In this document: in pieces, positions 55,433 to 64,000 of the stretch
How the letters are laid out: each line of letters begins with the position of its first letter
Numbering within the stretch: position 1 is the first letter of the stretch
Source of the DNA: Pseudomonas sp. B21-028
Lineage (GTDB): Bacteria; Pseudomonadota; Gammaproteobacteria; Pseudomonadales; Pseudomonadaceae
Length of the DNA stretch: 64,000 nucleotides
NCBI RefSeq assembly: GCF_024749045.1
Contig: NZ_CP087184.1
Span: 2,170,001-2,234,000 of the forward strand
Direction of reading: 5' to 3'
Notes under the pieces: generated by a model
The model's input: the letters and a program-made list of their open reading frames with translations, nothing else
Told to the model about the DNA's origin: nothing
The model's database searches: none
Position numbers and translations under genes: made by a program

Positions 55433-55537
55433 TTGCGGTGGTTATTGAGCCGGTTTATTCATGTGTGGACGACCGAACGTAGCCTGTCCCCGCTTTTGAT
55501 CGTATGGTGCTCTGGAGTACAAACATGATGGAGCCCT

Positions 55538-56632
55538 ATGTCTTTCAATCAATGGTTGTTCATCCTCCCGGCGCTGTTGGTCCTGGCTGGTTGCGGCAGT
55601 CGTCAGGTCCGGGAGCCTGAACGCCAGCCTGCCGAGGTCAAGGCGCAGATCGTGCGGTTGTTGCCGGCCAGGACCGTGGATCGCAAAGGTTGGGCCACGG
55701 ATATCTATGTTGCGTTTGCCGCGCAGCAGATCCCGCCTACGACGCAGAATATCTGTTCGGTGCTGGCTGTCGCTGAGCAAGAGTCGACGTTCCAGGCCGA
55801 TCCCACGGTGCCGGGACTGGGCAAGATTGCCCGGCAGGAGATCGACCACCGTGCGGCGAAGCTGCATATCCCCGAAATTCTGGTCAGCGCGGCGCTTCAG
55901 GTACGTTCATCCAATGGCAAGAGCTACAGCGACCGGCTTGCCGCGGTGCGCAGCGAGAAGGAGCTGAGCGGCATTTTCGATGATTTCATTGGCATGGTGC
56001 CGCTGGGTAAAACGCTGTTCGACGGCTTCAACCCGGTGCACACCGGCGGGCCGATGCAGGTCAGTATCGCCTTCGCCCAGGCCAATGCCCGAAATTATCC
56101 CTATACGGTGGAGGGTTCGATTCGCCAGGAAGTGTTCAGCCGTCGCGGGGGGATGTACTTCGGCATTGCGCATTTGTTGGGGTATCCGGTGAGTTACACC
56201 GAGCCGCTGTATCGCTTCGCCGATTTCAATGCCGGTTGGTACGCCAGCCGCAACGCGGCCTTCCAACATGCAGTGAGTCGTGCCTCAGGCATTTCCCTGG
56301 CACTCGACGGTGACCTGATCCTGCATGACTCCATCATGCCCGGCAGCACGGAATTGGCGGTGCGCACGCTGGGGAAATCCTTGGGAATGCGCAACCCGAC
56401 GATTCGCGATCAGTTGGAGCTGGGCGACAGCCTGGCGTTCGAGGACAGCAAACTCTACAAGCGCGTTTTTGAACTGGCCGAAAAGGCCGAGGGTAAGCCG
56501 TTACCCCGCGCTGTGTTGCCGGGGATTGTGCTCAAGAGCCCGAAAATCACCCGCAAGCTGACCACCGCATGGTTTGCCAAGCGCGTGGATGAGCGCTATC
56601 AGCGGTGCATGGCGCGATCGGCGGGACGGTAG
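55538..56632 (+). CDS. DUF1615 family lipoprotein
   Basis: A 364-residue lipoprotein: lipobox VLAGC (C19) after a hydrophobic signal, then a helical soluble domain (NICSVLAVAEQESTFQADPTVPGLGKIARQEI; GPMQVSIAFAQ), which recalls lytic transglycosylase folds with a glutamate in AEQEST. DUF1615 is conserved in proteobacteria and uncharacterised; a peptidoglycan-acting role is inference. It ends at a bidirectional terminator (56651-56677). Confidence 0.87.
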   Translation: MSFNQWLFILPALLVLAGCGSRQVREPERQPAEVKAQIVRLLPARTVDRKGWATDIYVAFAAQQIPPTTQNICSVLAVAEQESTFQADPTVPGLGKIARQEIDHRAAKLHIPEILVSAALQVRSSNGKSYSDRLAAVRSEKELSGIFDDFIGMVPLGKTLFDGFNPVHTGGPMQVSIAFAQANARNYPYTVEGSIRQEVFSRRGGMYFGIAHLLGYPVSYTEPLYRFADFNAGWYASRNAAFQHAVSRASGISLALDGDLILHDSIMPGSTELAVRTLGKSLGMRNPTIRDQLELGDSLAFEDSKLYKRVFELAEKAEGKPLPRAVLPGIVLKSPKITRKLTTAWFAKRVDERYQRCMARSAGR

Positions 56633-56650
56633 CGATCAGCGACCATGAAA

Positions 56651-56677
56651 AAAGCCCGGTGGATAAGACCGGGCTTT
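56651..56677. terminator. Bidirectional rho-independent terminator
   Basis: AAAGCCCGGT and ACCGGGCTTT are exact complements around a seven-base loop, with A and T runs at both sides. It serves the DUF1615 gene and the convergent repeat-protein gene. Confidence 0.85.
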
Positions 56678-56701
56678 TGTCGGGCAGAGCAGGGCGGCAA
56701 G

Positions 56702-57292
56702 TCATGCGCGGTTCTGGGTCAAGCGATCGGAACCACCTTCAGCGACGCGGTTTTCGATCAGGCGATCGGAACCACCTTCAGCGACGCGGTTTTCGATCAG
56801 GCGATCGGAACCACCTTCAGCGACGCGGTTTTCGATCAGGCGATCGGAACCACCTTCAGCGACGCGGTTTTCGATCAGGCGATCGGAACCACCTTCAGCG
56901 ACGCGGTTTTCGATCAGGCGATCGGAACCACCTTCAGCGACGCGGTTTTCAATCAAACGATCGGAACCACCTTCAGCGACGCGGTTTTCGATCAAACGAT
57001 CGGAACCACCTTCAGCGACGCGATTCTCGATCAGGCGATCGGAACCACCTTCAGCGACGCGGTTTTCAATCAAACGATCGGAACCACCTTCAGCGACGCG
57101 ATTCTCGATCAAGCGATCGGAGCCACCTTCAGCGACGCGGTTCTGGTTCAGGCGATCCGAACCGCCTTCGGCAACGCGATTTTCAATCAGTCGATCCGAG
57201 CCACCTTCGGCGATGACCGTATGGGAAGAAGCGGCGAATACGTTGGCTGCCAGAACCGAGAAAGCGAGGCTGAGGATGATTTGGCGTTTCAT
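56702..57292 (-). CDS. Secreted protein of thirteen 13-residue repeats (phage-infection-protein-like)
   Basis: A 196-residue protein: signal peptide 1-20 (MKRQIILSLAFSVLAANVFA), then thirteen tandem copies of VAEGGSDRLIENR; the first begins VIAEGG and two carry N-Q or T-Q changes. The DNA repeats every 39 bases with very few differences, so the number may change by slippage. Similar short proteins in Pseudomonas are often labelled phage infection protein without proof. The repeat has acidic, glycine and arginine residues but no cysteine; a surface or periplasmic fibre or a solenoid is imaginable. Confidence 0.85.
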   Translation of the reverse strand: MKRQIILSLAFSVLAANVFAASSHTVIAEGGSDRLIENRVAEGGSDRLNQNRVAEGGSDRLIENRVAEGGSDRLIENRVAEGGSDRLIENRVAEGGSDRLIENRVAEGGSDRLIENRVAEGGSDRLIENRVAEGGSDRLIENRVAEGGSDRLIENRVAEGGSDRLIENRVAEGGSDRLIENRVAEGGSDRLTQNRA

Positions 57293-57485
57293 GATGGTGT
57301 GCTCCGGGGATGCAGTGGGTTTGTGTGGGGCTATTGTTGCGTCGGGCAGTCATCATGAGAACTTCATTGACGTGATGATGAACATCGACGGCAGTGATAG
57401 CTGGTCGATGTGCAGGTCGTCCATGGAGTGGAACATCGGGCGTGCGCAGGGTTCTATCGACTGTACCTTCCCGGGAGGCAGGCTT

Positions 57486-58115
57486 ATGTATCAGTTATTC
57501 GGCTACCGGCAATCCGGTTCTTCGGCGGTGGAGATCGCCTTGTGTCTATGTGGTGTGCCGTATCGCCGGGTCGATGCCTATTCGACCGAAGACAATGACG
57601 CGGCCAAGGCACTCGAGGCGTTGAATCCTCAGAAACAGGTTCCGACCTTGCAGATGCCGGACGGCTCGGTGCTGACTGAAGCCGCGGCCATCCTGATCCA
57701 CCTCGGGCTGACCTATCCGGAATCGAAGTTGCTGCCCGACGACCCGGCCCAGCGTGCGCAAGCCATACGGGGCCTGGTCTACATTGCCGCCAATTGCTAC
57801 ACGCCCATCGGTATCATCGATTTTCCGGAGCGCTGGCTGGCCGAGGCGGATGAGGCGACCCGGCAGCAATTGGTCTCGGGCACGAAGCAGCGCTTGTATC
57901 GCAACTGGGCGTTGTTTGCCGATCAGTTTCCGGCGCAGCCCTTCTTCAGCGGCGCTGAACCGGGAGCGCTGGATATTCTGGCTGCGGTGATTACCAAGTG
58001 GGCCGGAACGCGTGAGGCGATGCTCAGTGCGCGACCGCAATTCCATGCCGTGCTGGAGTGCATCGACCAGCATCCGCGTGTGGCCCCGGTGCTGTCACTG
58101 CATTGGCCTTCGTAG
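57486..58115 (+). CDS. Glutathione S-transferase
   Basis: A 209-residue GST: thioredoxin-like domain (YQLFGYRQSGSSAVEIALCLCGVPYRRVDAY; QKQVPTLQMPDGSVLTEAAAILIHL with the glutathione-binding VPTL and E-A) and a helical C-terminal domain. GGGAGG before the ATG at 57486 fixes the start; the open frame reaches far upstream only by chance. Monocistronic, substrate unknown. Confidence 0.9.
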   Translation: MYQLFGYRQSGSSAVEIALCLCGVPYRRVDAYSTEDNDAAKALEALNPQKQVPTLQMPDGSVLTEAAAILIHLGLTYPESKLLPDDPAQRAQAIRGLVYIAANCYTPIGIIDFPERWLAEADEATRQQLVSGTKQRLYRNWALFADQFPAQPFFSGAEPGALDILAAVITKWAGTREAMLSARPQFHAVLECIDQHPRVAPVLSLHWPS

Positions 58116-58129
58116 GCGTGCCCGAAAGG

Positions 58130-58666
58130 TCATGGACATGCCTTTCGAGTGGCAGCCTGGGCGACGAGGTCGACGAGCTGCCGGACATTATTCTGGTGGG
58201 CCATCACCACCTCGTCGAGGCTGTTTCCGGCAGACGTCTGCAGGTGGCTGCGGCAAGTGAAGGCGTGGGCTTCGTCGCTGAGGTTGCGCAGGCGCCATTG
58301 CACGTCCATGCGGGCGTACTGGCCTGGGACCGAATCGAAGCGCTGTACGTCTACCCGCAGTAACACCCTGGGCGCGCCGGGATTGCTCAGTTGTTCTTCC
58401 AGGCTGCTACGCAGCTCATCCGCCAGGCTCGCGCCCCACCATTCGGTCTCTAGGATTGCCAATCCGCTGTTGCCTTGGCGAATGACCATCTGGGGACGAT
58501 CCACCTGAGGCGGGACACTGACCTGCTCGATCCGGATGTCGATGCTGGAGAGGGGGGTACCCGTCGGTTGGACCGGGCTCAGGGTGTGGTAATGAATCGG
58601 ATCGCTGCGGCAGGCGCCAAGCAGCAGCGCCACGGCGACCAGGGTCAGTTTCAGCATCGGCGGCAT
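58130..58666 (-). CDS. pqiC: PqiC-type outer-membrane lipoprotein
   Basis: A 178-residue lipoprotein: signal MPPMLKLTLVAVALLLGAC with lipobox cysteine C19, then the ABC-transport auxiliary (DUF330) domain: IDIRIEQVSVPPQVDRPQMVIRQGNSGLAILETEWWGASLADELRSSL. It forms the outer-membrane base for the PqiB tube. AGGAG lies eight bases before the ATG at 58666; an earlier ATG at 58687 overlaps pqiB. Confidence 0.88.
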   Translation of the reverse strand: MPPMLKLTLVAVALLLGACRSDPIHYHTLSPVQPTGTPLSSIDIRIEQVSVPPQVDRPQMVIRQGNSGLAILETEWWGASLADELRSSLEEQLSNPGAPRVLLRVDVQRFDSVPGQYARMDVQWRLRNLSDEAHAFTCRSHLQTSAGNSLDEVVMAHQNNVRQLVDLVAQAATRKACP

Positions 58667-58683
58667 GGCGCGTGCTCCTGTGA

Positions 58684-60333
58684 TCATTCTTTCACCGGGA
58701 ATGTGAGAGGGGCGTCCTTGGGGCGCCCGCGTAGCAGCGATTCGGGATGACGGCTCAAGTAGTCGGACAGTTCACGCAGCGAGCGCGACATGCGCCCGAG
58801 GTCGTCGAGGGTCTGGGTCAACTGTTCGCGCTGTGGCGAGTCTTCGGCCAGCGTGGCATTGGCCGATTGCAGGGTCTTGCTGACGTCTTGCAAGGTGTTC
58901 TGCACGCCTGGCAGGGTCTTGCCGTTGAATTGCTTCAAGCCTTTGCGCAACTCTACGAGGTTGCCATCCAGGTTGCTGGCGATGCTTTCCAGCGGCAGCT
59001 TGTTGATCCGCTCGACCACCGACTGCAGTTGTTCCTGCAACTGTTGCAGGCTGCCGGGGATGGTCGGGATGCGGACGGGGCGAGCGCTGGGGTCGAAAGC
59101 GACTTTTTCAGCCTTGGGGTAGAAGTCCAGGGAAATGTATAACTGCCCGGTCAGCAGACTGCCGCTGCGGGCCTGGGCGCGCAGGCCACGTTCGACGAAA
59201 CTGCCGATCAGGCGGGCCGAGGCGGCTTCGTCTTCGGGGTCGTGATTAAGCGTCTTGAGCAGTTTCTCGTGGGCTTTGCCCAGGCGCTGGGGATAGATCA
59301 CCACGCCGACGTTAACTGGAAAACTGCGTTGTTTCTCGTCGAAATCCAGGTTGATGGCAACGACCCTGCCGACTTCCACACCGAGGAATTCCACCGGCGC
59401 GTCGACCTTCAAACCCCGCAGCGCCTGGTCGAAACGCAGCGCCAGGTACTGCGCCTTGCCACTGGGCGGCGCCAGGGCGCTTTGCTGGTTGGCGAACAGT
59501 TCGTAGTTCTTGTCTTCGGCCGCCGGTGTGTCGTTGGGGCTGTATTCCGGTGCCCTGAAGGCGATGCCGCCGACCAGCAATGCCGAGAGCGACTCGGTCC
59601 TGACCGCGAAGCCATTGGCGCCGACATTCAGGTCCACGCCACTGACGTTCCAGAATCGGGTGTTTTCGGTGACATAGGCATCGTTCGGTGCGTTGATGAA
59701 CACTTCGATATTGACGCCCTTGCCGTCGGCGTCCAGCCCGTAGGACACCACCTGGCCCACCGGGATCTTGCGCAGGTACACCGGCGAGCCGATGTCCAGC
59801 GAACCGAGGTCCTGGGAGTGCAGGGTAAAGCGCTTGCCCGGTTCGCCGTAGGTGATCGGCGGCGGTGCCTCGAGGCCGGTGAACGACTTGGCGCGTACTT
59901 TCGAGTGCCCGGCGTCGGCCCCGATGAAGTCCCCGGACAGCAATGTGTCGATCCCGGAAATGCCGCCAGCACCGATGCGCGGCCGGACCACCCAGAACAC
60001 CGAATCTTCGTGGGTGAACGTATCGGCGTTCTTGGCCAGCTTGACCGTGGCGGTGACGTTCTTCTGGTCGTCGCTCAACTGCACGTCCGTGACCTGGCCG
60101 ATCACCACGTTACGGTATTTCACCGCGGTCTTGTTGGCGGTCAGGCCTTCGCCAGTCTTGAAGGTAATGGTGATGGTCGGGCCTTCCTGCAGCCAGTTGT
60201 GGATCACCAGGGACAGGCCCACCAGCACCGCGATGATCGGCACGACCCACACCAGCGACACCGACCAGCGACGACTGGTGACGTGGGCGCGACCCGGCGT
60301 GGGTTGTTGCCCGTCAGTGGCTTGCGATTTCAT
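58684..60333 (-). CDS. pqiB: MCE-domain intermembrane transport protein (PqiB)
   Basis: A 549-residue protein: one N-terminal membrane helix (WVVPIIAVLVGLSLVIHNWL), then three MCE/MlaD domains (GPTITITFKTGEGLTANKTAVKYRNVVIGQV; TLHSQDLGSLDIGSPVYLRKIPVGQV; LRFDQALRGLKVDAPVEFLGVEVGRV) and a C-terminal coiled coil (about 430-535). PqiB hexamers bridge inner and outer membrane to move lipids. Upstream pqiA2 overlaps it by some 20 bases. Confidence 0.92.
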   Translation of the reverse strand: MKSQATDGQQPTPGRAHVTSRRWSVSLVWVVPIIAVLVGLSLVIHNWLQEGPTITITFKTGEGLTANKTAVKYRNVVIGQVTDVQLSDDQKNVTATVKLAKNADTFTHEDSVFWVVRPRIGAGGISGIDTLLSGDFIGADAGHSKVRAKSFTGLEAPPPITYGEPGKRFTLHSQDLGSLDIGSPVYLRKIPVGQVVSYGLDADGKGVNIEVFINAPNDAYVTENTRFWNVSGVDLNVGANGFAVRTESLSALLVGGIAFRAPEYSPNDTPAAEDKNYELFANQQSALAPPSGKAQYLALRFDQALRGLKVDAPVEFLGVEVGRVVAINLDFDEKQRSFPVNVGVVIYPQRLGKAHEKLLKTLNHDPEDEAASARLIGSFVERGLRAQARSGSLLTGQLYISLDFYPKAEKVAFDPSARPVRIPTIPGSLQQLQEQLQSVVERINKLPLESIASNLDGNLVELRKGLKQFNGKTLPGVQNTLQDVSKTLQSANATLAEDSPQREQLTQTLDDLGRMSRSLRELSDYLSRHPESLLRGRPKDAPLTFPVKE

Positions 60334-60976
60334 CCATGGCCTCCTCCGATGGTGATGGGGTATCCCAGATCAGCCGTGGATCGAAACTCATGGCCGACAA
60401 CATGGTGAACAGTACGACGAGGCCGAAGAACAGGATTCCCGGTCGCGGTTCGATATCGCTCAGTGCCTGGAACTTCACCAGCGCCGCCACCAGGGCCACC
60501 ACCAACACGTCGAGCATCGACCAGTAGCCGATGACTTCCACCAGCCGGTACAGCTTGGCCCGCTGGAGCTGGGCCCAGCTGCTGCGCCGTTGCACGGTGA
60601 CCAGCAGCAGCGTCAGTACCACGAACTTGATGCCGGGCACGGCGATGCTGGCGATGAAGATGATCAGGGCGATGTCCCAGGCACCGCTGCGCCAGAATTC
60701 GATCACGCCGCTGATGATCGTGCTGTCGGCGCCATCCCCGAGCATCCGGGTGTTCATCACCGGCAGCAGGTTGGCCGGAATATAGAACACCAGCGCGGCC
60801 AGCATGTAGGCCCAGGTGCGGGTGAGGGCATCGGGTTTGCGTCGGTGCAGGGGGGCGTCGCAGCGCGGGCAGGTCTGGGGCTCGTCGGTCATGTCGCAGG
60901 CCAGGCCGCAGCCGTGGCACAGGCACAGGTCCAGATCACTGGCCTGAGGCGGGGTATCCTGCGGTTTGCCGTTCAC
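60314..60976 (-). CDS. PqiA-like membrane protein, second half
   Basis: A 220-residue inner-membrane protein: N-terminal zinc ribbon (LCHGCGLACDM, TCPRCDAPLHRRK) and four helices of the PqiA/YebS fold. E. coli PqiA contains two such halves in one chain; here they are two proteins whose genes overlap (GTG start at 60976 inside the stop of the first half). Works with PqiB and PqiC in lipid transport. Confidence 0.88.
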   Translation of the reverse strand: MNGKPQDTPPQASDLDLCLCHGCGLACDMTDEPQTCPRCDAPLHRRKPDALTRTWAYMLAALVFYIPANLLPVMNTRMLGDGADSTIISGVIEFWRSGAWDIALIIFIASIAVPGIKFVVLTLLLVTVQRRSSWAQLQRAKLYRLVEVIGYWSMLDVLVVALVAALVKFQALSDIEPRPGILFFGLVVLFTMLSAMSFDPRLIWDTPSPSEEAMDEIASH

Positions 60977-61569
60977 AGGCTGCTCCACAGGTCGCGTACA
61001 TCGCGCCCGGCAATACGGATCATCAGCAGGCTCAAGGCCGCCAGGGCGAACAGACCGATGCCCGGCAGCACGTCGAGCATCCCCGCGAGTTTGATCACCG
61101 CCACCAGCGCACCCAGCAGGCAGACCTCCAGCATGCTCCACGGCCGCAGCGTTTCCAGGCTGCGCATGCACAGGTTGAACCCCGGCGCACGGCGATTGGC
61201 GTACGCATGGCCCAGCACCCAGAGCAGCAGGGCCAATTGCAGGACCGGCGCGATGATGATCGCCACCGCCGCCACCAGGGCGATGAAGGTGATGGGCCCC
61301 TGACTCAGGGCCACGATGGAGTCCCACAGGGTGGCGCTGTTGCTCAGGCCCTGGAAGCGGATGCTCATCACCGGGTAGACGTTGGCGAAGGCCCACAACA
61401 CGGCGGCCGTCACGCTCAAGGCCAGGCGTTTTTCGATGGTCAGGCCGTTATAGCGCTGGATCACCGCGCCACATCGCACGCACGAGGCTTTCTGATGCGG
61501 GACGAGCTCCACCGGCTCGTACACCGCATCACAATGTTCGCAAATGATCAGTCGCTCGGAGTCGGCCAT
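60973..61569 (-). CDS. PqiA-like membrane protein, first half
   Basis: A 198-residue inner-membrane protein: zinc ribbon (IICEHCDAVYEP, CVRCGAVIQRYNG) and four helices (LALSVTAAVLWAFANVYPVMSI; ITFIALVAAVAIIIAPVLQLALLLWVLG). First gene of the pqi-like operon; it pairs with the next protein to make a full PqiA unit. Confidence 0.88.
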   Translation of the reverse strand: MADSERLIICEHCDAVYEPVELVPHQKASCVRCGAVIQRYNGLTIEKRLALSVTAAVLWAFANVYPVMSIRFQGLSNSATLWDSIVALSQGPITFIALVAAVAIIIAPVLQLALLLWVLGHAYANRRAPGFNLCMRSLETLRPWSMLEVCLLGALVAVIKLAGMLDVLPGIGLFALAALSLLMIRIAGRDVRDLWSSL

Positions 61570-61639
61570 CAGGGTGCTCGGGCAGGGACAACCCCTTCAA
61601 TATAGAAGTGGGTTGGGAATGAGCAACCTGGCGAGCCGA

Positions 61640-62080
61640 TCATTCGCCGCGAATGTATTGCTCCAGTTGCTGGATCAGGTTCGCCTGTTCGGCAATGGCT
61701 TCCTTGACCAGGTCACCGATGGACAGCAGGCCGACGAGCTTGCCGTCATCCACCACCGGCAAATGCCGCAGGTGCTTTTCGGTCATGATGCTCAGGCAGG
61801 TCTCGACGGTCTGGTGCGGATCGATGGTGATCACGGGGGATACCATGATATCGCTGACTTTCGTGCCCACCGAGGAGCGGCCGTGCAAGACCATCTTGCG
61901 CGCATAGTCACGCTCGCTGATGATCCCCAGCACTTCATCGTTCTTCACCACCAACAAGGCGCCGACGTTTTTCTCGGCCATGCGCATCAGGGCCTGCAAC
62001 ACCATGTCGTCCGGTGAAATGGTGTGCACATGCTGGTTCTTCTCGTCCTTCATCCGGAGCAACTGCGCGACGGTTTTCAT
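61640..62080 (-). CDS. Tandem CBS-domain protein
   Basis: A 146-residue protein consisting of two CBS motifs (VHTISPDDMVLQALMRMAEKNVGALLVVKNDEVLGIISERDYARKM and VSPVITIDPHQTVETCLSIMTEKHLRHLPVVDDGKLVGLLSIGDLVKEAI). Such stand-alone Bateman modules bind adenine nucleotides. Target unknown; monocistronic. Confidence 0.9.
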   Translation of the reverse strand: MKTVAQLLRMKDEKNQHVHTISPDDMVLQALMRMAEKNVGALLVVKNDEVLGIISERDYARKMVLHGRSSVGTKVSDIMVSPVITIDPHQTVETCLSIMTEKHLRHLPVVDDGKLVGLLSIGDLVKEAIAEQANLIQQLEQYIRGE

Positions 62081-62199
62081 TGGGAAGCCTCGGGGGTGTT
62101 TTTGCAGGTGTTGTTAAAGAATCGTAGACCCGGCGGCGCAGGGCAAGCGGTAAAACGGCGGCCAGTCGTCCAAAAACGCCATCGGCGGTGAATTTATCA

Positions 62200-62348
62200 T
62201 TGTGGCGAGGGGATTTAGCGAAACGTCGCACCGCCCCGCTGGGGTGCGAAGCAGCCCCAAAACAGTCGACGCGATTAACCTGACACACTGAGTTAGCGGG
62301 CTTTAGGGCTGCTCTGCACCCCAGCGGGGATAAATCCCCTCGCCACAC
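62200..62348. repeat. Second-family long inverted repeat
   Basis: TTGTGGCGAGGGGATTTAGC plus ACCGCCCCGCTGGGGTGC on the left faces GCACCCCAGCGGGGATAAATCCCCTCGCCACA on the right. The left arm carries an inserted GAAACGTCGC segment that breaks symmetry. It lies between the divergent CBS gene and polB, unlike the convergent position of the copies at 1.55 and 41.2 kb. Confidence 0.85.
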
Positions 62349-62415
62349 AGGTTCGCTGTTTGTCTGGGAGATGGCGGTAGAATCTCCCCTTCACGCAAGA
62401 TTCGAGGTTACCGCG

Positions 62416-64000
62416 GTGGATTTACAGCAGGGCTTCGTCCTGACCCGGCATTGGCGCGATACCCCGGCGGGCACCGAAGTCGAATTCTGGCTGGCGACAG
62501 ACGCCGGGCCGCGGCGCGTGCGGCTGGCGGTGCAGCCGTCGGTGGCGTTCGTGCCGCAGCTCCAGCGTGGCCAGGTCGAAGCCCTGCTGCAAGGGGAGAA
62601 GGACATCGAACTGCGCCCCCTCGACCTGCTGGATTTCGAGCATCGACCGGTGCTGGGCCTGTATTGCCGCCAGCATGCCCAACTGATGCGCCTGGACACG
62701 ACCTTGCGGCGTGCGGGCGTGGAGGTGTTCGAGGCCGATATCCGACCACCTGAGCGCTACCTGATGGAGCGCTTCATCACCGCGCCGGTCTGGTTCAGTG
62801 GTACGCCGGGCGCCGACGGCCTGTTGCTGGACGCGCAGATGAAACCGGCTCCCGAATACCGTCCGGCATTGCGCCTGGTGTCCCTGGACATCGAGACCAC
62901 GGCCCAGGGTGAACTGTATTCCATCGCCCTGGAAGGCTGCGGCGAACGCCAGGTCTACATGCTCGGCCCACCCAATGGCGACGATAGCGGCGTGGATTTC
63001 CAGCTCGAATACTGTGAGTCCCGCACGCTGCTGCTGAAGAAACTCAACGACTGGTTCGCCCGTTTCGACCCCGACGCAATCATCGGCTGGAATCTGGTGC
63101 AGTTCGATCTGCGCGTACTGCACGAACATGCCCGGCGGCTGGCCGTGCCGTTGCGCCTGGGGCGAGGCGGGGAGGAGATGCAGTGGCGCGAACACGGTGC
63201 GCGCAACAACCACTTTTTTGCCTCGGCGGCCGGTCGGTTGATCATCGACGGCATCGAGTCCCTGCGCTCGGCCACCTGGAGCTTCCCTTCGTTCAGCCTG
63301 GAAAACGTCGCTCAGACGCTGTTGGGGGAGGGCAAGGCCATCGGCACCCCTTACCAGCGCATGGACGAGATCAACCGCATGTTCGCCGAGGACAAGCCGG
63401 CCCTGGCCCGCTATAACCTCAAGGACTGCGAGTTGGTGACGCGGATCTTCGCCAAGACCGAACTGCTCAAGTTCCTGCTGGAGCGGGCCAGCGTCACCGG
63501 CCTGCCGGCGGACCGCAGCGGCGGTTCGGTGGCGGCCTTCACGCACCTGTACATGCCGCTGATGCACCGCCAGGGGTTCGTTGCCCCGAATCTTGGCCAG
63601 CGCCCGCCCCAGGCCAGCCCGGGCGGCTTTGTCATGGACTCCCAGCCCGGGCTCTACGAGTCGGTCCTGGTGCTGGACTACAAGAGCCTGTATCCGTCGA
63701 TCATCCGCACCTTCCTCATCGATCCGGTGGGCCTGATCGAAGGCCTGCGCCACCCTGACGATAGCGAGTCGGTGCCAGGCTTTCGCGGCGCACGGTTCTC
63801 GCGCACCCGCCATTGTCTGCCGTCCATCGTGGCGCGGGTTGCCGAAGGCCGGGAAACCGCCAAGCGCGAACACAACGCGCCGCTGTCCCAGGCCTTGAAG
63901 ATCATCATGAACGCCTTCTACGGCGTCCTCGGCTCCAGCGGCTGTCGTTTCTTCGACCCACGGCTGGCCTCATCCATCACCTTGCGCGGCCACCAGATCA
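62416..64000 (+). CDS. polB: DNA polymerase II, B family (5' part, cut by window edge)
   Basis: From a GTG at 62416 (GAGG eight bases upstream) the frame is open to the right edge, 528 residues. It has the N-terminal domain ([16 protein letters not shown]), the 3'-5' exonuclease with [18 protein letters not shown] (Exo I), [14 protein letters not shown] (Exo II) and [13 protein letters not shown] (Exo III), then the polymerase motifs [14 protein letters not shown] and [27 protein letters not shown]. Pol II acts in DNA-damage tolerance and is often SOS-induced; no clear LexA box is visible in the short upstream gap, which is filled by a repeat. Confidence 0.95.
   Translation, partial: MDLQQGFVLTRHWRDTPAGTEVEFWLATDAGPRRVRLAVQPSVAFVPQLQRGQVEALLQGEKDIELRPLDLLDFEHRPVLGLYCRQHAQLMRLDTTLRRAGVEVFEADIRPPERYLMERFITAPVWFSGTPGADGLLLDAQMKPAPEYRPALRLVSLDIETTAQGELYSIALEGCGERQVYMLGPPNGDDSGVDFQLEYCESRTLLLKKLNDWFARFDPDAIIGWNLVQFDLRVLHEHARRLAVPLRLGRGGEEMQWREHGARNNHFFASAAGRLIIDGIESLRSATWSFPSFSLENVAQTLLGEGKAIGTPYQRMDEINRMFAEDKPALARYNLKDCELVTRIFAKTELLKFLLERASVTGLPADRSGGSVAAFTHLYMPLMHRQGFVAPNLGQRPPQASPGGFVMDSQPGLYESVLVLDYKSLYPSIIRTFLIDPVGLIEGLRHPDDSESVPGFRGARFSRTRHCLPSIVARVAEGRETAKREHNAPLSQALKIIMNAFYGVLGSSGCRFFDPRLASSITLRGHQI

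Noticed and set aside
54697..55528. Long open frames through the REP array coding for repetitive peptides
   Set aside because: They follow the repeats (GASLLAIA and SPCGSEPARD words recur at every REP in the window), lack ribosome sites and have no codon signal.
56645..57358. Plus-strand frame with AIGTTFSDAVFDQ repeats
   Set aside because: It is the complement of the 39-base repeat gene on the minus strand, which has a signal peptide and starts properly; the plus frame has neither.
62422..63873. Minus-strand 483-residue frame
   Set aside because: Antisense of polB, whose plus-strand product has all exonuclease and polymerase motifs; high GC makes long antisense frames common.

Overview
The window is a roughly 60-65 % GC stretch of a Pseudomonas chromosome, most likely from the P. 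fluorescens species complex. Evidence for this: a complete leucine/isovalerate (liu) catabolic cluster with its MerR regulator, a PrrF-type iron sRNA, a CrcY/CrcZ-type catabolite-repression sRNA placed next to the HMG-CoA lyase gene, a DUF3077 protein, and many copies of pseudomonad REP/REPIN repeats. Both window edges cut genes: a VgrG (type VI secretion spike) at the left and a B-family DNA polymerase II at the right. I see no tRNA, rRNA, CRISPR array, insertion sequence or prophage.

Layout. 1-2.9 kb: vgrG fragment, YebC-family regulator, LRR-protein kinase. 3.0-11 kb: one long minus-strand operon encoding a PotFGHI-type ABC importer and a three-subunit FAD/[2Fe-2S] amino-acid or opine dehydrogenase, facing an IclR regulator. 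11.1-14.2 kb: ECF sigma factor/anti-sigma pair divergent from a catalase-like peroxidase and cytochrome b561. 14.3-17 kb: M14 carboxypeptidase, PrrF sRNA with a Fur box, DUF3077 protein, an S24-type repressor lacking its catalytic serine. 17-26.8 kb: liuABCD, an acyl-CoA ligase, the CrcY-type sRNA, mvaB/liuE and liuR. 26.9-30.3 kb: LysR regulator, acyl-CoA dehydrogenase, oxaloacetate decarboxylase. 30.4-32.1 kb: a compact low-GC operon of three unknown genes, including a 60-residue peptide; this is the best candidate for an undescribed system. 32.3-39.5 kb: a seven-gene minus-strand run for nitrogen-compound catabolism (RpiR regulator, isochorismatase-like hydrolase, glutamine-synthetase-like ligase, N-formylglutamate amidohydrolase, APC permease, and both subunits of arginine N-succinyltransferase). 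39.8-41.1 kb: phosphatase and CobF (cobalamin). 41.3-49.5 kb: FtrA, rhodanese, amino-acid binding protein, M14-type deacylase, esterase, SelD-SelU. 49.6-54.6 kb: permease, phosphatase, a frameshifted GST, PhzF, a zinc-type HemB. 54.6-58.1 kb: a six-unit tandem REPIN array, DUF1615 lipoprotein, a secreted protein built of thirteen 13-residue repeats, GST. 58.1-64 kb: Pqi/MCE lipid-transport operon, CBS protein, polB.

Functional links: the leucine pathway genes share a palindromic LiuR-type box found both upstream of liuA and upstream of liuR. The sRNA that normally relieves carbon catabolite repression lies inside this locus. Several genes concern arginine/ornithine-type compounds (AST subunits, desuccinylase-like enzyme, basic amino acid binding protein).
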